9,199 bases of DNA from NCBI GenBank assembly GCA_016784265.1, contig JADHUZ010000031.1, positions 1 through 9,199 on the forward strand, given 5' to 3'. Of this stretch, positions 1-6,986 are shown one piece after another (positions within the stretch are counted from its first letter, which is position 1; each line of letters starts with the position of its first letter). This DNA comes from Fidelibacterota bacterium. GTDB lineage: Bacteria > Fidelibacterota > BS150m-G59. Below the pieces are notes generated by a model that made no database searches, was not told the origin of the DNA, and worked only from the letters and a program-made list of their open reading frames with translations. Made by a program: the position numbers and the translations under genes.

Positions 1-382
1 CGACATTTATGACAAATTCAAAGAGCGCGTGGTGAAAGGTCGAGAGCAGATTACAGATTTTGATAAATTAGATGAAATCGCACTTGGGCGCGTTTGGACG
101 GGTGAAGATGCAATTGAAAATGGTTTGATTGATGAAGTTGGAGGATATTATGATGCAATTGAACTTGCCAAAGCCGAAGGCGGAATCGAAGGCGAGGTTG
201 AAATTGTGGAATATCCGAAACGGGAACGGAAAAAGGGATTGGAGGCAAAACTCGGACTCGGTGCGGAAATCGAAAATCTGCCGCCAGAATTACGCGAAAT
301 TTTTGAACTCTTGGAAATCATTCCTGTTCTCGAAAGCGACAGAGCGCAGATGATTATGCCGGGAAAAATTGAAGTAAAATAA
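1..382 (+). CDS. sppA: Signal peptide peptidase SppA (protease IV), C-terminal part only
   Basis: This is the last 126 residues of a protein whose start lies upstream of the window; the reading frame is open from base 2. SppA is a membrane-anchored serine protease with a Ser-Lys dyad, of the Clp/crotonase fold, that degrades cleaved signal peptides at the periplasmic face of the inner membrane. The family is recognised from the conserved segment GRVWTGEDAIENGLIDEVGG, preceded by a helix with a YDKFKERVVKGRE-like sequence and followed by YYDAIELAKAEGG. This is the typical end of the S49 protease domain. The catalytic serine and lysine would lie upstream and cannot be checked. The tail after the domain is about 60 residues, charged at first and ending with an MPG motif. 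The stop is TAA at 380-382. A terminator-like hairpin follows within 15 bases, so this may be the end of a transcript. Confidence 0.9.
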   Translation, partial: DIYDKFKERVVKGREQITDFDKLDEIALGRVWTGEDAIENGLIDEVGGYYDAIELAKAEGGIEGEVEIVEYPKRERKKGLEAKLGLGAEIENLPPELREIFELLEIIPVLESDRAQMIMPGKIEVK

Positions 383-393
383 GAAAGGATTGT

Positions 394-424
394 GGGGGTA
401 AGGCACGCCTTGCCCCTGCTTTTT
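394..424 (+). terminator. GC-rich hairpin followed by T-run: probable terminator or palindromic intergenic repeat
   Basis: Bases 395-404 (GGGGTAAGGC) pair with 407-416 (GCCTTGCCCC) over ten positions with one G-T wobble; the innermost pairs would open to give a small loop. A short T-run at 420-424 follows. The position, just after the sppA stop, suits a rho-independent terminator. The near-perfect palindrome around a CACG centre also resembles small dispersed REP-like intergenic palindromes. If it terminates efficiently, the next gene needs its own promoter. Confidence 0.55.
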
Positions 425-430
425 AAAATA

Positions 431-766
431 ATGAACAGACAAAAAACATGGATTTTTTTGTTTGGCAGCACCGCTGGGTTATTTTCCGTTGTTGGATTAG
501 CGAAAATTATCGCCGATAGCGAATTTTTACAAGGCGGATTACTTTTGATGGTCGCGGTTGTTTTGACAATTGGCATTTTGAAAATCCGCAAAAACGAATT
601 GGATTTGGAGCACAATAAGAAAGCAAGTTTAGGATTTGTTTTGATGGCGTCTGGATTTGTGTTTTTGTCAATTGGAACGCAAAATTTAGCGTTGTTGATT
701 GTCGGTTTTATTCTGTTTTTGTCGGGATTGTTTGCTACAACGAAGAAGAAAATCCCGCAAATTTAA
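431..766 (+). CDS. Small four-helix membrane protein, unknown function
   Basis: This is a 111-residue protein that I do not recognise. It is strongly hydrophobic with four predicted transmembrane segments at about residues 7-27, 34-51, 65-83 and 85-102. They form two hairpins separated by a basic and acidic loop (KIRKNELDLEHNKK, residues 51-64). The C-terminus is lysine-rich (TTKKK), which suggests both termini face the cytoplasm under the positive-inside rule. I chose ATG at 431. The frame is open further upstream to GTG at 392, but that extension would be translated from the palindromic hairpin at 395-416 and adds an unnatural non-membrane leader. No clear Shine-Dalgarno sequence precedes 431. 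It sits between sppA and rarA on the same strand. No catalytic motif is visible and the function is open. Confidence 0.7.
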   Translation: MNRQKTWIFLFGSTAGLFSVVGLAKIIADSEFLQGGLLLMVAVVLTIGILKIRKNELDLEHNKKASLGFVLMASGFVFLSIGTQNLALLIVGFILFLSGLFATTKKKIPQI

Positions 767-909
767 TTCAACGCAAAGCACGCTGAGACTCCACAGGTTT
801 ATGTTTTTGTGAGTGCTCGGCGATGTTTTTTAGAATCAACAATTTAAATCGAAATTCATAAATGGTTGTCGTTAGTGTCTTTGTGTAAAAAATCCGTAAA
901 TTTCCCACA
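767..909. other. Intergenic gap with a weak inverted repeat near its ends
   Basis: This 143-base non-coding stretch lies between the small membrane protein and rarA. The left end (771-784, ACGCAAAGCACGCT) and the reverse complement of 873-886 (ACACAAAGACACTA) share a cAAAG-rich core. The similarity is imperfect and may be a remnant of a degenerate dispersed intergenic repeat. TAAATTTC at 897-904 is one base off the Bacteroidetes TAnnTTTG promoter motif but lies very close to the rarA start and has no clear partner upstream. I see no credible gene, RNA or strong terminator here. Confidence 0.3.
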
Positions 910-2196
910 ATGAAAAAAGATAAAACACATCTTTTGCCACCACTTGCCGAGCGGATGCGCCCAAAAAAAATATCGGACTTTGTCGGACAACACCATCTAA
1001 TCGGCAAAAATTCTATATTGCAGAATCTCGTAAAAAACCAAAAATTGATTTCGATGATATTTTGGGGTCCGCCGGGAACGGGAAAAACGACATTGGCAAA
1101 AATTTTAGCGCAGGAAATATCGTGCGATTTTTACCCATTGTCCGCTGTTGATGCGAGCGTGAAAGATGTCCGAAAAATCATTGCGAAAGCCGAAGAAATT
1201 ACGCTCTTGAAAAATCGCACAACGCTACTTTTTATTGATGAAATTCATAGATTTAACAAGGCGCAACAGGATGCATTGCTTCACGCTGTGGAAAGTGGCA
1301 CTATCGTTTTGATTGGCGCGACGACGGAAAATCCATCGTTTGAGGTGATTGCTCCATTGCTCTCGCGATGCAAGGTGCTTGCGCTTCGGCACCACACAGA
1401 AACAGAGATCGAAACTATTTTACAAACAGCGCTGGAAGCGGATATTATTCTCGGAAAATCTGATGTTGCAATCGCAGAAGATGCGAGAACGCTTTTGATT
1501 CAATCGGCGGGTGGCGATGCGCGAAAATTACTCAACACGCTCGAATTGGTCGTTGATATTTCTTTGGAAAAAACGATTGCCAAAGAAACGGTTTTCGTGG
1601 CATTGCAAGAAAAGACAGCGATTTACGATAAAACAGGCGATTATCACTACGACGCAATTTCAGCGTTTATAAAATCAATTAGAGGGAGCGATCCGGATGC
1701 TGGAATTTATTGGCTCGCTGTTATGCTGGAAGGTGGCGAAAAGCCGGAGTTTATCGCTCGCCGACTTGTCATTCTTGCCAGCGAAGATATTGGGAACGCC
1801 GATCCGCTTGCGCTTACAATTTCCACATCAGGATTTCAGGCTGTTCATCAGGTTGGAATGCCGGAATCTTCTTTGATTTTGGCGCAAATGGTAACTTATT
1901 TGGCGAGCGCACCCAAATCAAACGCATCAGCGGAAGCGATTTGGAAAGCGACAGAAACGATAAAAGCAAAAGGCGCTCAATCCGTACCGCTTCATCTGAG
2001 AAACGCTCCAACTAAATTGATGAAAAATCTCGGCTATGGGAAAGATTATCAATATGTGCACAAAGAAAAAGCGGGATTTGTGGAGGAGCAATATTTGCCG
2101 ACAGGCGTTTCTCCCAACTTTTTTCGCCCGACAGAACACGGCTACGAAAAGCACATCAAAATGCGGTTGAAGAAACTTTGGGGAGATAGAGATTAG
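910..2196 (+). CDS. rarA: Replication-associated recombination protein A (RarA/MgsA), AAA+ ATPase
   Basis: RarA is a tetrameric clamp-loader-related ATPase (WRNIP1/Mgs1 in eukaryotes) that acts in the cytoplasm at stalled replication forks and can unwind duplex ends. At 428 residues the length is normal. The N-terminus LPPLAERMRPKKISDFVGQ is typical of the family. Visible motifs are Walker A GPPGTGKTT (residues 53-61), Walker [11 protein letters not shown] (about 106-114), sensor 1 GATTENPS (136-143) and an arginine-finger candidate R153 in LLSRC. The SAGGDARKLLN segment fits sensor 2. The C-terminal half has the family's helical tetramerisation domain, including SIRGSDPDAGIYWLA and RRLVILASEDIGNADP, and ends with QYLPTG...GYEKHIKMRLKKLW. 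The ATG at 910 places the family N-terminus correctly, although no good Shine-Dalgarno sequence precedes it. lptD begins 28 bases downstream with no terminator between, so the two are probably co-transcribed. Confidence 0.96.
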   Translation: MKKDKTHLLPPLAERMRPKKISDFVGQHHLIGKNSILQNLVKNQKLISMIFWGPPGTGKTTLAKILAQEISCDFYPLSAVDASVKDVRKIIAKAEEITLLKNRTTLLFIDEIHRFNKAQQDALLHAVESGTIVLIGATTENPSFEVIAPLLSRCKVLALRHHTETEIETILQTALEADIILGKSDVAIAEDARTLLIQSAGGDARKLLNTLELVVDISLEKTIAKETVFVALQEKTAIYDKTGDYHYDAISAFIKSIRGSDPDAGIYWLAVMLEGGEKPEFIARRLVILASEDIGNADPLALTISTSGFQAVHQVGMPESSLILAQMVTYLASAPKSNASAEAIWKATETIKAKGAQSVPLHLRNAPTKLMKNLGYGKDYQYVHKEKAGFVEEQYLPTGVSPNFFRPTEHGYEKHIKMRLKKLWGDRD

Positions 2197-2224
2197 CCGA
2201 GCGTTCTTGAAGTCAATCTCCACC

Positions 2225-5200
2225 ATGAGCAAAATTTTTCTCATTGTTTTTGTTTTTCTGTTTGCGGAACAGCAAATCCAATTGCAACACGCGGATTTTT
2301 TGGAAAACAAAACTAACGCCGAAATCACGACTCAATTTCTTGTTGGAGATGTATCGTTTCGGCGCGGAGAATATCATTTGCACTGCGATCGTGCCCGGAG
2401 AAATCATCAAACAAAAATGGCAACACTGAAAAATAATGTTAGCATTTTTGCGGAGGGGAAATCGCTAATCTGTGATTCGCTCGAATACGATCCAATAGGC
2501 GATGTTGCAGAATTGTATGGAAATGTGCAGGTGATTTTCGGAGACAAAACTTTAAAAGGGAGCAATGCGTGGTATGATTTTTCAAGCGAAAGAATGGCGA
2601 TTTTTGGTGTTCCTGCAAACTATGAAATCGGTGCGCAAAAACTTATTGGCAATCGAATTTTTTATGATAATCATACTGATTTAGCCTTCGTGCAGGGAAA
2701 CGGCACCGCAGAGGACACGATTCAAAATATCCGATTCACATCAGAAGAATTTTACATTCGCCAGGATTCGAGTTTCATTAAAACGGAAAAGCACGGTTCG
2801 CTTTTTATCGTAGAAGACGGAGATAGTTTGCTCATCGAGGGAGACACGCTTTTCGTGCGGGACAGCACAATCACAGGTTTTGGGAACGTCGAAATCAGAG
2901 AAAATGCGCTGTCGGCGCATTGTCGTGCATTGATTTTTGATAGAAATAAAAAAATAGGCACACTTATGGATAGCGTTGTGGTAATTGCGGAGAATCAAAC
3001 GTTGCGCACGGACACTCTTTTTCTTGATATTTCGAGCGATACATCCAGAATTGTGTGGTCTCCCATGCGCACAGTGGTGGAGCAAGAGATCGTGCTGTCC
3101 TCCACAACAGATTCGCTTGCGATTAAATTGCAAAAAACAAACAGGCTGGAGGGTGAAAAAGTCACTCTGATTTTTAGCGAAAATCATTTCGAGCGCATCG
3201 CGGCAAACGGCATGGCGACGAGCCATTACCACATTCAAGAAGATTCGGTTTATCGCGGAGAAAACACAACGAGCGGTGATTCTATCGTGATTAGTTTTCA
3301 AGAGGATTCAGTGCGCGCAATCAAAGTTGTTGGTGGTGCGCGCGGGCGATTTATCCCAGCCAAAAACAACTCAGAAATCGACACAACCATCGAATATGCC
3401 GCGGATACGATTTTATTTGACGTTGGAAACGAACGAGTTTTTCTTTTTGGTAACGCTTCCACCACAAGCGGTTCGATGCGACTTACCGCGCAGGATATTC
3501 AAGTAAATTTTCAGGATGAAACGCTGTGGGCATACAAAAGCGAGCCGACAGACAGCGTTCAAAGAGTCCCGACATATATCGAAGGAAACAATCGCCCGAT
3601 GACGGGAGAGAAAATGAAATATCATCTTGGCGAAAAAACGGGCATAGTTTGGGGCGGGAATGCTCAATTCGAGGATGGATATTTTCGCGGGGAGGATATT
3701 TACAAAACAGCAGAAGGCAATTTTCTTATTTGCTCCGGCAGATACACAACTTGTGATTCGGACAATCCGCACTATCATTTTAGCGCATGGGACATGAAAA
3801 TCATTCCTCAAGAAAAAATAATTGCGCGACCGATTGTTTTTCATCTGTTTGGCTTGCCGACACCTATTGCCGCGCCATTTGGTGTGTTTCCAGCAAAAAA
3901 GAGCGGACGTGCATCCGGTTGGATTATGCCGGGATATGGAAAGAGCAAATCAGAAGGAAGGTATTTGAAAGGTGGTGGATATTTTTGGGCACCGAATGAT
4001 TATTGGGATGCAAGATTGCTTGTTGATTTTTACGACAAAACAGGGTTTTTGTATTCATGGAAAACCCGTTACACCAAACGATACGCGTTTAAAGGGAATA
4101 TCGAAACAAAATACACCAGAAAGCAGTCCATTGATGGAAAAAATATTCGTCGTTGGAATGTGAAATTTAGCCACAATCAGAAAATTTCAGAAGAATCTTC
4201 ATTGCGCGGAAACGGCTCGTTTGTTAGCGACAAATCATTTTTCAGAGAAAACAGCGCCGAGTTGAACGACAGGCTTAATCAACAGTTAAAATCAAATCTG
4301 ACTTATACAAAACGCTATCAGAAAACACCATACAGCACATCTGTAAATATTTCTCGAACAGAAAACTTGCAAAGCGGGAAAGTTACCGAGATTTTCCCCC
4401 AACTTAGTTTGAATCGCAGAAGAAGCCCAATTTTAACAGGTGAAAACAAAGGGCAAAAACACTTGTTTCAAAAAATTGAATGGGACACGAAAAACACAAT
4501 TACCAACAAACAAACGAGGACAGACACTACATTTCATCGCAATGTCAATTTGAATCACAACGTGGGACTGCGGTATCAGCCAGATGTTTTTGGAATTAAC
4601 ACAAACTATCAATATTCAGTGAAACACAACCAAAAAAACGAGGAAATTATAACTCAATCTACAACACTTCGGCACGGCGGTTCGGCGGGCTACAAGAAAA
4701 AATGGTTTGGATTTTTGGCGGTCAATTCATTTGTCCGTTACAGCGAAAATGCAACCTTGAAATACATTGAAACAAAATATGATTCGCTCGAATGGGGTGG
4801 GCGAAAAATTTCCGCCAACCTTGATGCCAATACAAAAATTTATGGGCTTTTTCCTGTGAGGATTGCCGGATTGGAAGCGGTGCGTCACGTGATTACACCG
4901 ACTGTAAAATACTCATTTGAAAAAAACTTTTTAAAGAACAACCAACCGGAAACAAACAAAAAAATCAATTACTCTTTAAATCAACTTGTGCAGACCAAAT
5001 TTCTATCCGGAGAAAAGGCGAAGAAATCAGACCTGTTTACACTATCCAACAGCGGAACAATCAATTTTACAGAAAAAGAGGAAACACCGTTTGAAGATTT
5101 GCGTTCGTCGTTGCGCTCTGGTGCCGGTGCGCCAATATCCTTTGATGTTTCGACGACGCACGGATTTTACGACAACGAGGACAGTTTTTTGTGGAAACCG

Positions 5201-5719
5201 CGCCTGAAACGTGTGGATATTTCAAGCAGATTTTCGTGGAAAAAGATTCGCTCGCTATTTTCTCGAGCGGGGAAAAGCATCGTCGTAGATTCAACACGCG
5301 ACAGCACAAGTGTTGTGCGCAAAGTTCAAAAGAAAAATCCGAAATGGCTAAACAATTTTAAATTGAATGGCTCTGTGCGCTATTCGGTGTCTAAATTATC
5401 AACGGACAAGGCGCCAAAATTTACTGGCAGTTTCAGAACAAGTTTCAAAATTGGGAAAAAATGGCGATTTTCCTACAATGCGCGGCTGGATTTTGAAAAA
5501 TTGAAAAATGGCGATGACGATTGGCTGGTTTCTCACAGTATGGAAATTTATCGAGATTTGCATTGCTGGGAGGCTAAATTGCAGTGGGTGCCACCGAGGC
5601 TGGGGATCGAAAACGATCAGGCGGCGGGCTATTTTTTCATAATCAACGTGAAAAGTCCGAATATGAAAGATGTAAAAATCGAGAAACGCGGCGGCAGCAA
5701 ACAGAAGTCGGGATTTTAA
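2225..5719 (+). CDS. lptD: LPS assembly protein LptD with enlarged N-terminal LptA-like (OstA) region
   Basis: LptD is the outer-membrane beta-barrel that, with LptE, inserts lipopolysaccharide into the outer leaflet. From ATG 2225 the protein has 1164 residues against about 784 in E. coli. Residues 1-14 form a hydrophobic signal peptide with likely cleavage after FLFA. Residues about 30-500 hold repeated beta-strand units of LptA/OstA type, with GNV/NNV turns such as GDVSFRRG, NNVSIFAEG, GNVQVIFGD and GNVEIRE (near 220), and GNAS at 409. The barrel starts near residue 520 with conserved LptD sequence: PIVFHLFGLPTPIAAPFGVFP, KKSGRASGWIMPGYG, and YFWAPNDYWDARLLVDFY. It is rich in alternating Thr/Asn/aromatic strands and ends with DLHCWEAKLQWVPP. 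The six cysteines are 54, 83, 233, 503, 510 and 1114. A TTG start at 2207 would add six residues, but ATG 2225 gives a cleaner signal peptide. Neither start has a clear Shine-Dalgarno sequence. The basic tail KQKSGF extends past the last strand. Confidence 0.95.
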   Translation: MSKIFLIVFVFLFAEQQIQLQHADFLENKTNAEITTQFLVGDVSFRRGEYHLHCDRARRNHQTKMATLKNNVSIFAEGKSLICDSLEYDPIGDVAELYGNVQVIFGDKTLKGSNAWYDFSSERMAIFGVPANYEIGAQKLIGNRIFYDNHTDLAFVQGNGTAEDTIQNIRFTSEEFYIRQDSSFIKTEKHGSLFIVEDGDSLLIEGDTLFVRDSTITGFGNVEIRENALSAHCRALIFDRNKKIGTLMDSVVVIAENQTLRTDTLFLDISSDTSRIVWSPMRTVVEQEIVLSSTTDSLAIKLQKTNRLEGEKVTLIFSENHFERIAANGMATSHYHIQEDSVYRGENTTSGDSIVISFQEDSVRAIKVVGGARGRFIPAKNNSEIDTTIEYAADTILFDVGNERVFLFGNASTTSGSMRLTAQDIQVNFQDETLWAYKSEPTDSVQRVPTYIEGNNRPMTGEKMKYHLGEKTGIVWGGNAQFEDGYFRGEDIYKTAEGNFLICSGRYTTCDSDNPHYHFSAWDMKIIPQEKIIARPIVFHLFGLPTPIAAPFGVFPAKKSGRASGWIMPGYGKSKSEGRYLKGGGYFWAPNDYWDARLLVDFYDKTGFLYSWKTRYTKRYAFKGNIETKYTRKQSIDGKNIRRWNVKFSHNQKISEESSLRGNGSFVSDKSFFRENSAELNDRLNQQLKSNLTYTKRYQKTPYSTSVNISRTENLQSGKVTEIFPQLSLNRRRSPILTGENKGQKHLFQKIEWDTKNTITNKQTRTDTTFHRNVNLNHNVGLRYQPDVFGINTNYQYSVKHNQKNEEIITQSTTLRHGGSAGYKKKWFGFLAVNSFVRYSENATLKYIETKYDSLEWGGRKISANLDANTKIYGLFPVRIAGLEAVRHVITPTVKYSFEKNFLKNNQPETNKKINYSLNQLVQTKFLSGEKAKKSDLFTLSNSGTINFTEKEETPFEDLRSSLRSGAGAPISFDVSTTHGFYDNEDSFLWKPRLKRVDISSRFSWKKIRSLFSRAGKSIVVDSTRDSTSVVRKVQKKNPKWLNNFKLNGSVRYSVSKLSTDKAPKFTGSFRTSFKIGKKWRFSYNARLDFEKLKNGDDDWLVSHSMEIYRDLHCWEAKLQWVPPRLGIENDQAAGYFFIINVKSPNMKDVKIEKRGGSKQKSGF

Positions 5720-5729
5720 TTTGTTTCGC

Positions 5730-5741
5730 CAAAGCAGATAA
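5730..5741 (+). repeat. 12-bp direct repeat, copy 1 (downstream of lptD and asnA)
   Basis: CAAAGCAGATAA occurs here and again at 6987-6998, in the same orientation. The two copies lie in the two intergenic regions that bracket asnA. After the identical 12 bases both copies continue with similar A-rich sequence (ATAAAAAAG versus TAAAGAAAA, alignable with a one-base gap). Confidence 0.6.
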
Positions 5742-5745
5742 ATAA

Positions 5746-5773
5746 AAAAGGCGACAAGTTAACGCCGCCTTTT
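5746..5773. terminator. Bidirectional rho-independent terminator between lptD and asnA
   Basis: AAAAGGCG (5746-5753) pairs perfectly with CGCCTTTT (5766-5773) around a 12-base loop. Read on the plus strand, the stem ends in T residues to terminate lptD. Read on the minus strand, it is followed by a T-rich tract (complement of 5741-5749) to terminate asnA. The site lies between two convergent stop codons, exactly where a shared terminator is expected. Confidence 0.8.
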
Positions 5774-5795
5774 CAATTTAACGCACAACACAAAT

Positions 5796-6926
5796 TTATT
5801 CTAACACAAAGATGTTTTTCTCTTCGCAAATATCTTTGAGCTGTTGAGGCCAGATTGTTACACTAACCTCGCCGATGTGCGCCTTTTTCAAAAGCAATTG
5901 ATAAACACGCGATTGGCCAATTCCACCACCGACGCTGAGCGGAATTTCATCATTTAAAATCGCTTTGTGATACGGCATGTCCAAAAAATCCAATTGATCG
6001 GACAGCTCCAATTGTGCTTTCAACGTTTCTTTGTTCACACGGACTCCCATGGAAGTTAACTCGTGTCGGCGCTGCGTAACATGATTCCAGACCAAAATGT
6101 CGCCATTCAATCCGTACATTTGTTTTCCGTTTTTCACGACAGACGGCGAAACCCAATCGTCATAGTCGGCGGCGCGCATTTCGTGTGGATAGCCATCGTC
6201 TAAAACATGTCCAATTCCATAAATGAAAACGGCAGGATATTTTTGTAAGATTGCCGTTTCGCGCTGTTTTCTCGGCAAATCCGGATACATTTCCAAAATT
6301 TCTTCGGCGTGAATAAACACTAATTCTTCCGGTAATGCTGGATATTTTCCCAGTTGCGGATACATTTCTATCGCCAAATTTTCCGCGCCCTTGAGCACTT
6401 TCCATATTTTTTTGACGACTTCCGTAAGAAAATCCAAATTTCTGTCGGCTTCTGTGATGACGCGCTCCCAATCCCATTGATCCACGTAAGAACTATGATC
6501 GTGATCGAGAAAATAATCTTTTCGCACAGCGCGCATATCGGTATTAATTCCCTCGCCGATTTCGCAATCAAATTGTTTCAACGCCCAGCGTTTCCATTTT
6601 GTTGCGGCTTGGACAACTTGCGTTTCGATTCTTTTTTCCAAACCCAAACCCGCAGGAAAATCCACAGGCGTTCGAGAACCGTCTCGATCCAAATAGTCAT
6701 TCATTCCGCTGTGTTTATCTACGATTAGTGGAACGGTTACCATCATCAAATTTAACTCTTTTCCGAGATTTTCTTCGATGTAGTGTTTTATCGCAAAAAG
6801 CGCCTTCTGCGTTTCTTTGTGCGTGAGCGCGGATTCATAGTTTTTAGGCAGAACTTTTGCGACTTTTTCATAAGTGCTAATTCCTGGACCAGCAAGATCT
6901 TGCTTTTGTCCGTTTGTTTTTTGCAT
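5796..6926 (-). CDS. asnA: Aspartate-ammonia ligase (ammonia-dependent asparagine synthetase AsnA)
   Basis: AsnA makes asparagine from aspartate, ammonia and ATP (giving AMP and pyrophosphate) in the cytoplasm. Its fold is related to class II aminoacyl-tRNA synthetases. The 376-residue protein is longer than E. coli AsnA (330), mainly through an N-terminal extension of about 25 residues and a longer central helix region (about 185-225). Conserved motifs are GMNDYLD with D77 (equivalent to the catalytic-site Asp of the family), KWKR (110-113), the MRAVR arginine (R135), YVDQWDWE (147-154), RAADYDDW (251-258), GLNGDILVWN (272-281), SMGVRV (292-297) and GGGIGQSR (333-340). The usual VHSLAKWKR motif reads VQAATKWKR (105-113), so the His-Ser pair is Gln-Ala. 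The start is supported by a strong Shine-Dalgarno sequence, AAGGAG, eight bases upstream. The gene runs against its neighbours, is divergent from ruvB, and shares a terminator with lptD. Confidence 0.95.
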   Translation of the reverse strand: MQKTNGQKQDLAGPGISTYEKVAKVLPKNYESALTHKETQKALFAIKHYIEENLGKELNLMMVTVPLIVDKHSGMNDYLDRDGSRTPVDFPAGLGLEKRIETQVVQAATKWKRWALKQFDCEIGEGINTDMRAVRKDYFLDHDHSSYVDQWDWERVITEADRNLDFLTEVVKKIWKVLKGAENLAIEMYPQLGKYPALPEELVFIHAEEILEMYPDLPRKQRETAILQKYPAVFIYGIGHVLDDGYPHEMRAADYDDWVSPSVVKNGKQMYGLNGDILVWNHVTQRRHELTSMGVRVNKETLKAQLELSDQLDFLDMPYHKAILNDEIPLSVGGGIGQSRVYQLLLKKAHIGEVSVTIWPQQLKDICEEKNIFVLE

Positions 6927-6934
6927 TGATTCGA

Positions 6935-6940
6935 CTCCTT
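6935..6940 (-). promoter_or_regulatory. Ribosome binding site of asnA
   Basis: The minus strand reads AAGGAG here, within an A-rich tract, eight bases before the asnA ATG (6926-6924). It is one of only two clear Shine-Dalgarno sequences in the window (with queA); rarA, lptD and ruvB lack an obvious one. It fixes the asnA start. Confidence 0.8.
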
Positions 6941-6956
6941 TTTGTATTTAAAATTG

Positions 6957-6984
6957 ATTCTACAGTGCGCGTAAGTTAGCACAA
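6957..6984 (-). promoter_or_regulatory. Candidate asnA promoter (sigma-70-like)
   Basis: On the minus strand TTGTGC (6984-6979) is followed after 16 bases by TAGAAT (6962-6957). The -10 box matches TATAAT at five of six positions and the -35 box matches TTGACA at three of six. Transcription would start near 6950, giving a leader of about 25 bases that carries the AAGGAG site. No TAnnTTTG motif was found on this strand in the gap. This is a weak prediction. Confidence 0.3.
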
Positions 6985-6986
6985 AT

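Noticed and set aside
148..615. 155-residue open frame on the minus strand
   Set aside because: It lies opposite the end of sppA and the small membrane protein, crosses the hairpin at 394-417, and its sequence is low-complexity Ser/Pro/Lys-rich without family features.
1927..2328. 133-residue minus-strand open frame across the rarA-lptD junction
   Set aside because: It overlaps the conserved RarA C-terminus and the LptD signal peptide and has no start signal or family resemblance.
2741..3301. 186-residue minus-strand open frame inside lptD
   Set aside because: It is antisense to well-supported LptD sequence, has no recognisable motif, and its composition is what an antisense reading of lptD codons would give.
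3413..3844. 143-residue minus-strand open frame inside lptD
   Set aside because: Antisense shadow of lptD with scattered Cys, Arg and Phe and no domain; no promoter or ribosome site was seen.
6354..6728. 124-residue plus-strand open frame opposite asnA
   Set aside because: It is fully contained within the conserved part of asnA on the other strand and shows no protein family features.
6965..6982. GTGC...GCAC inverted repeat in the asnA promoter region
   Set aside because: The stem is only four base pairs with a ten-base spacer, which is expected by chance.
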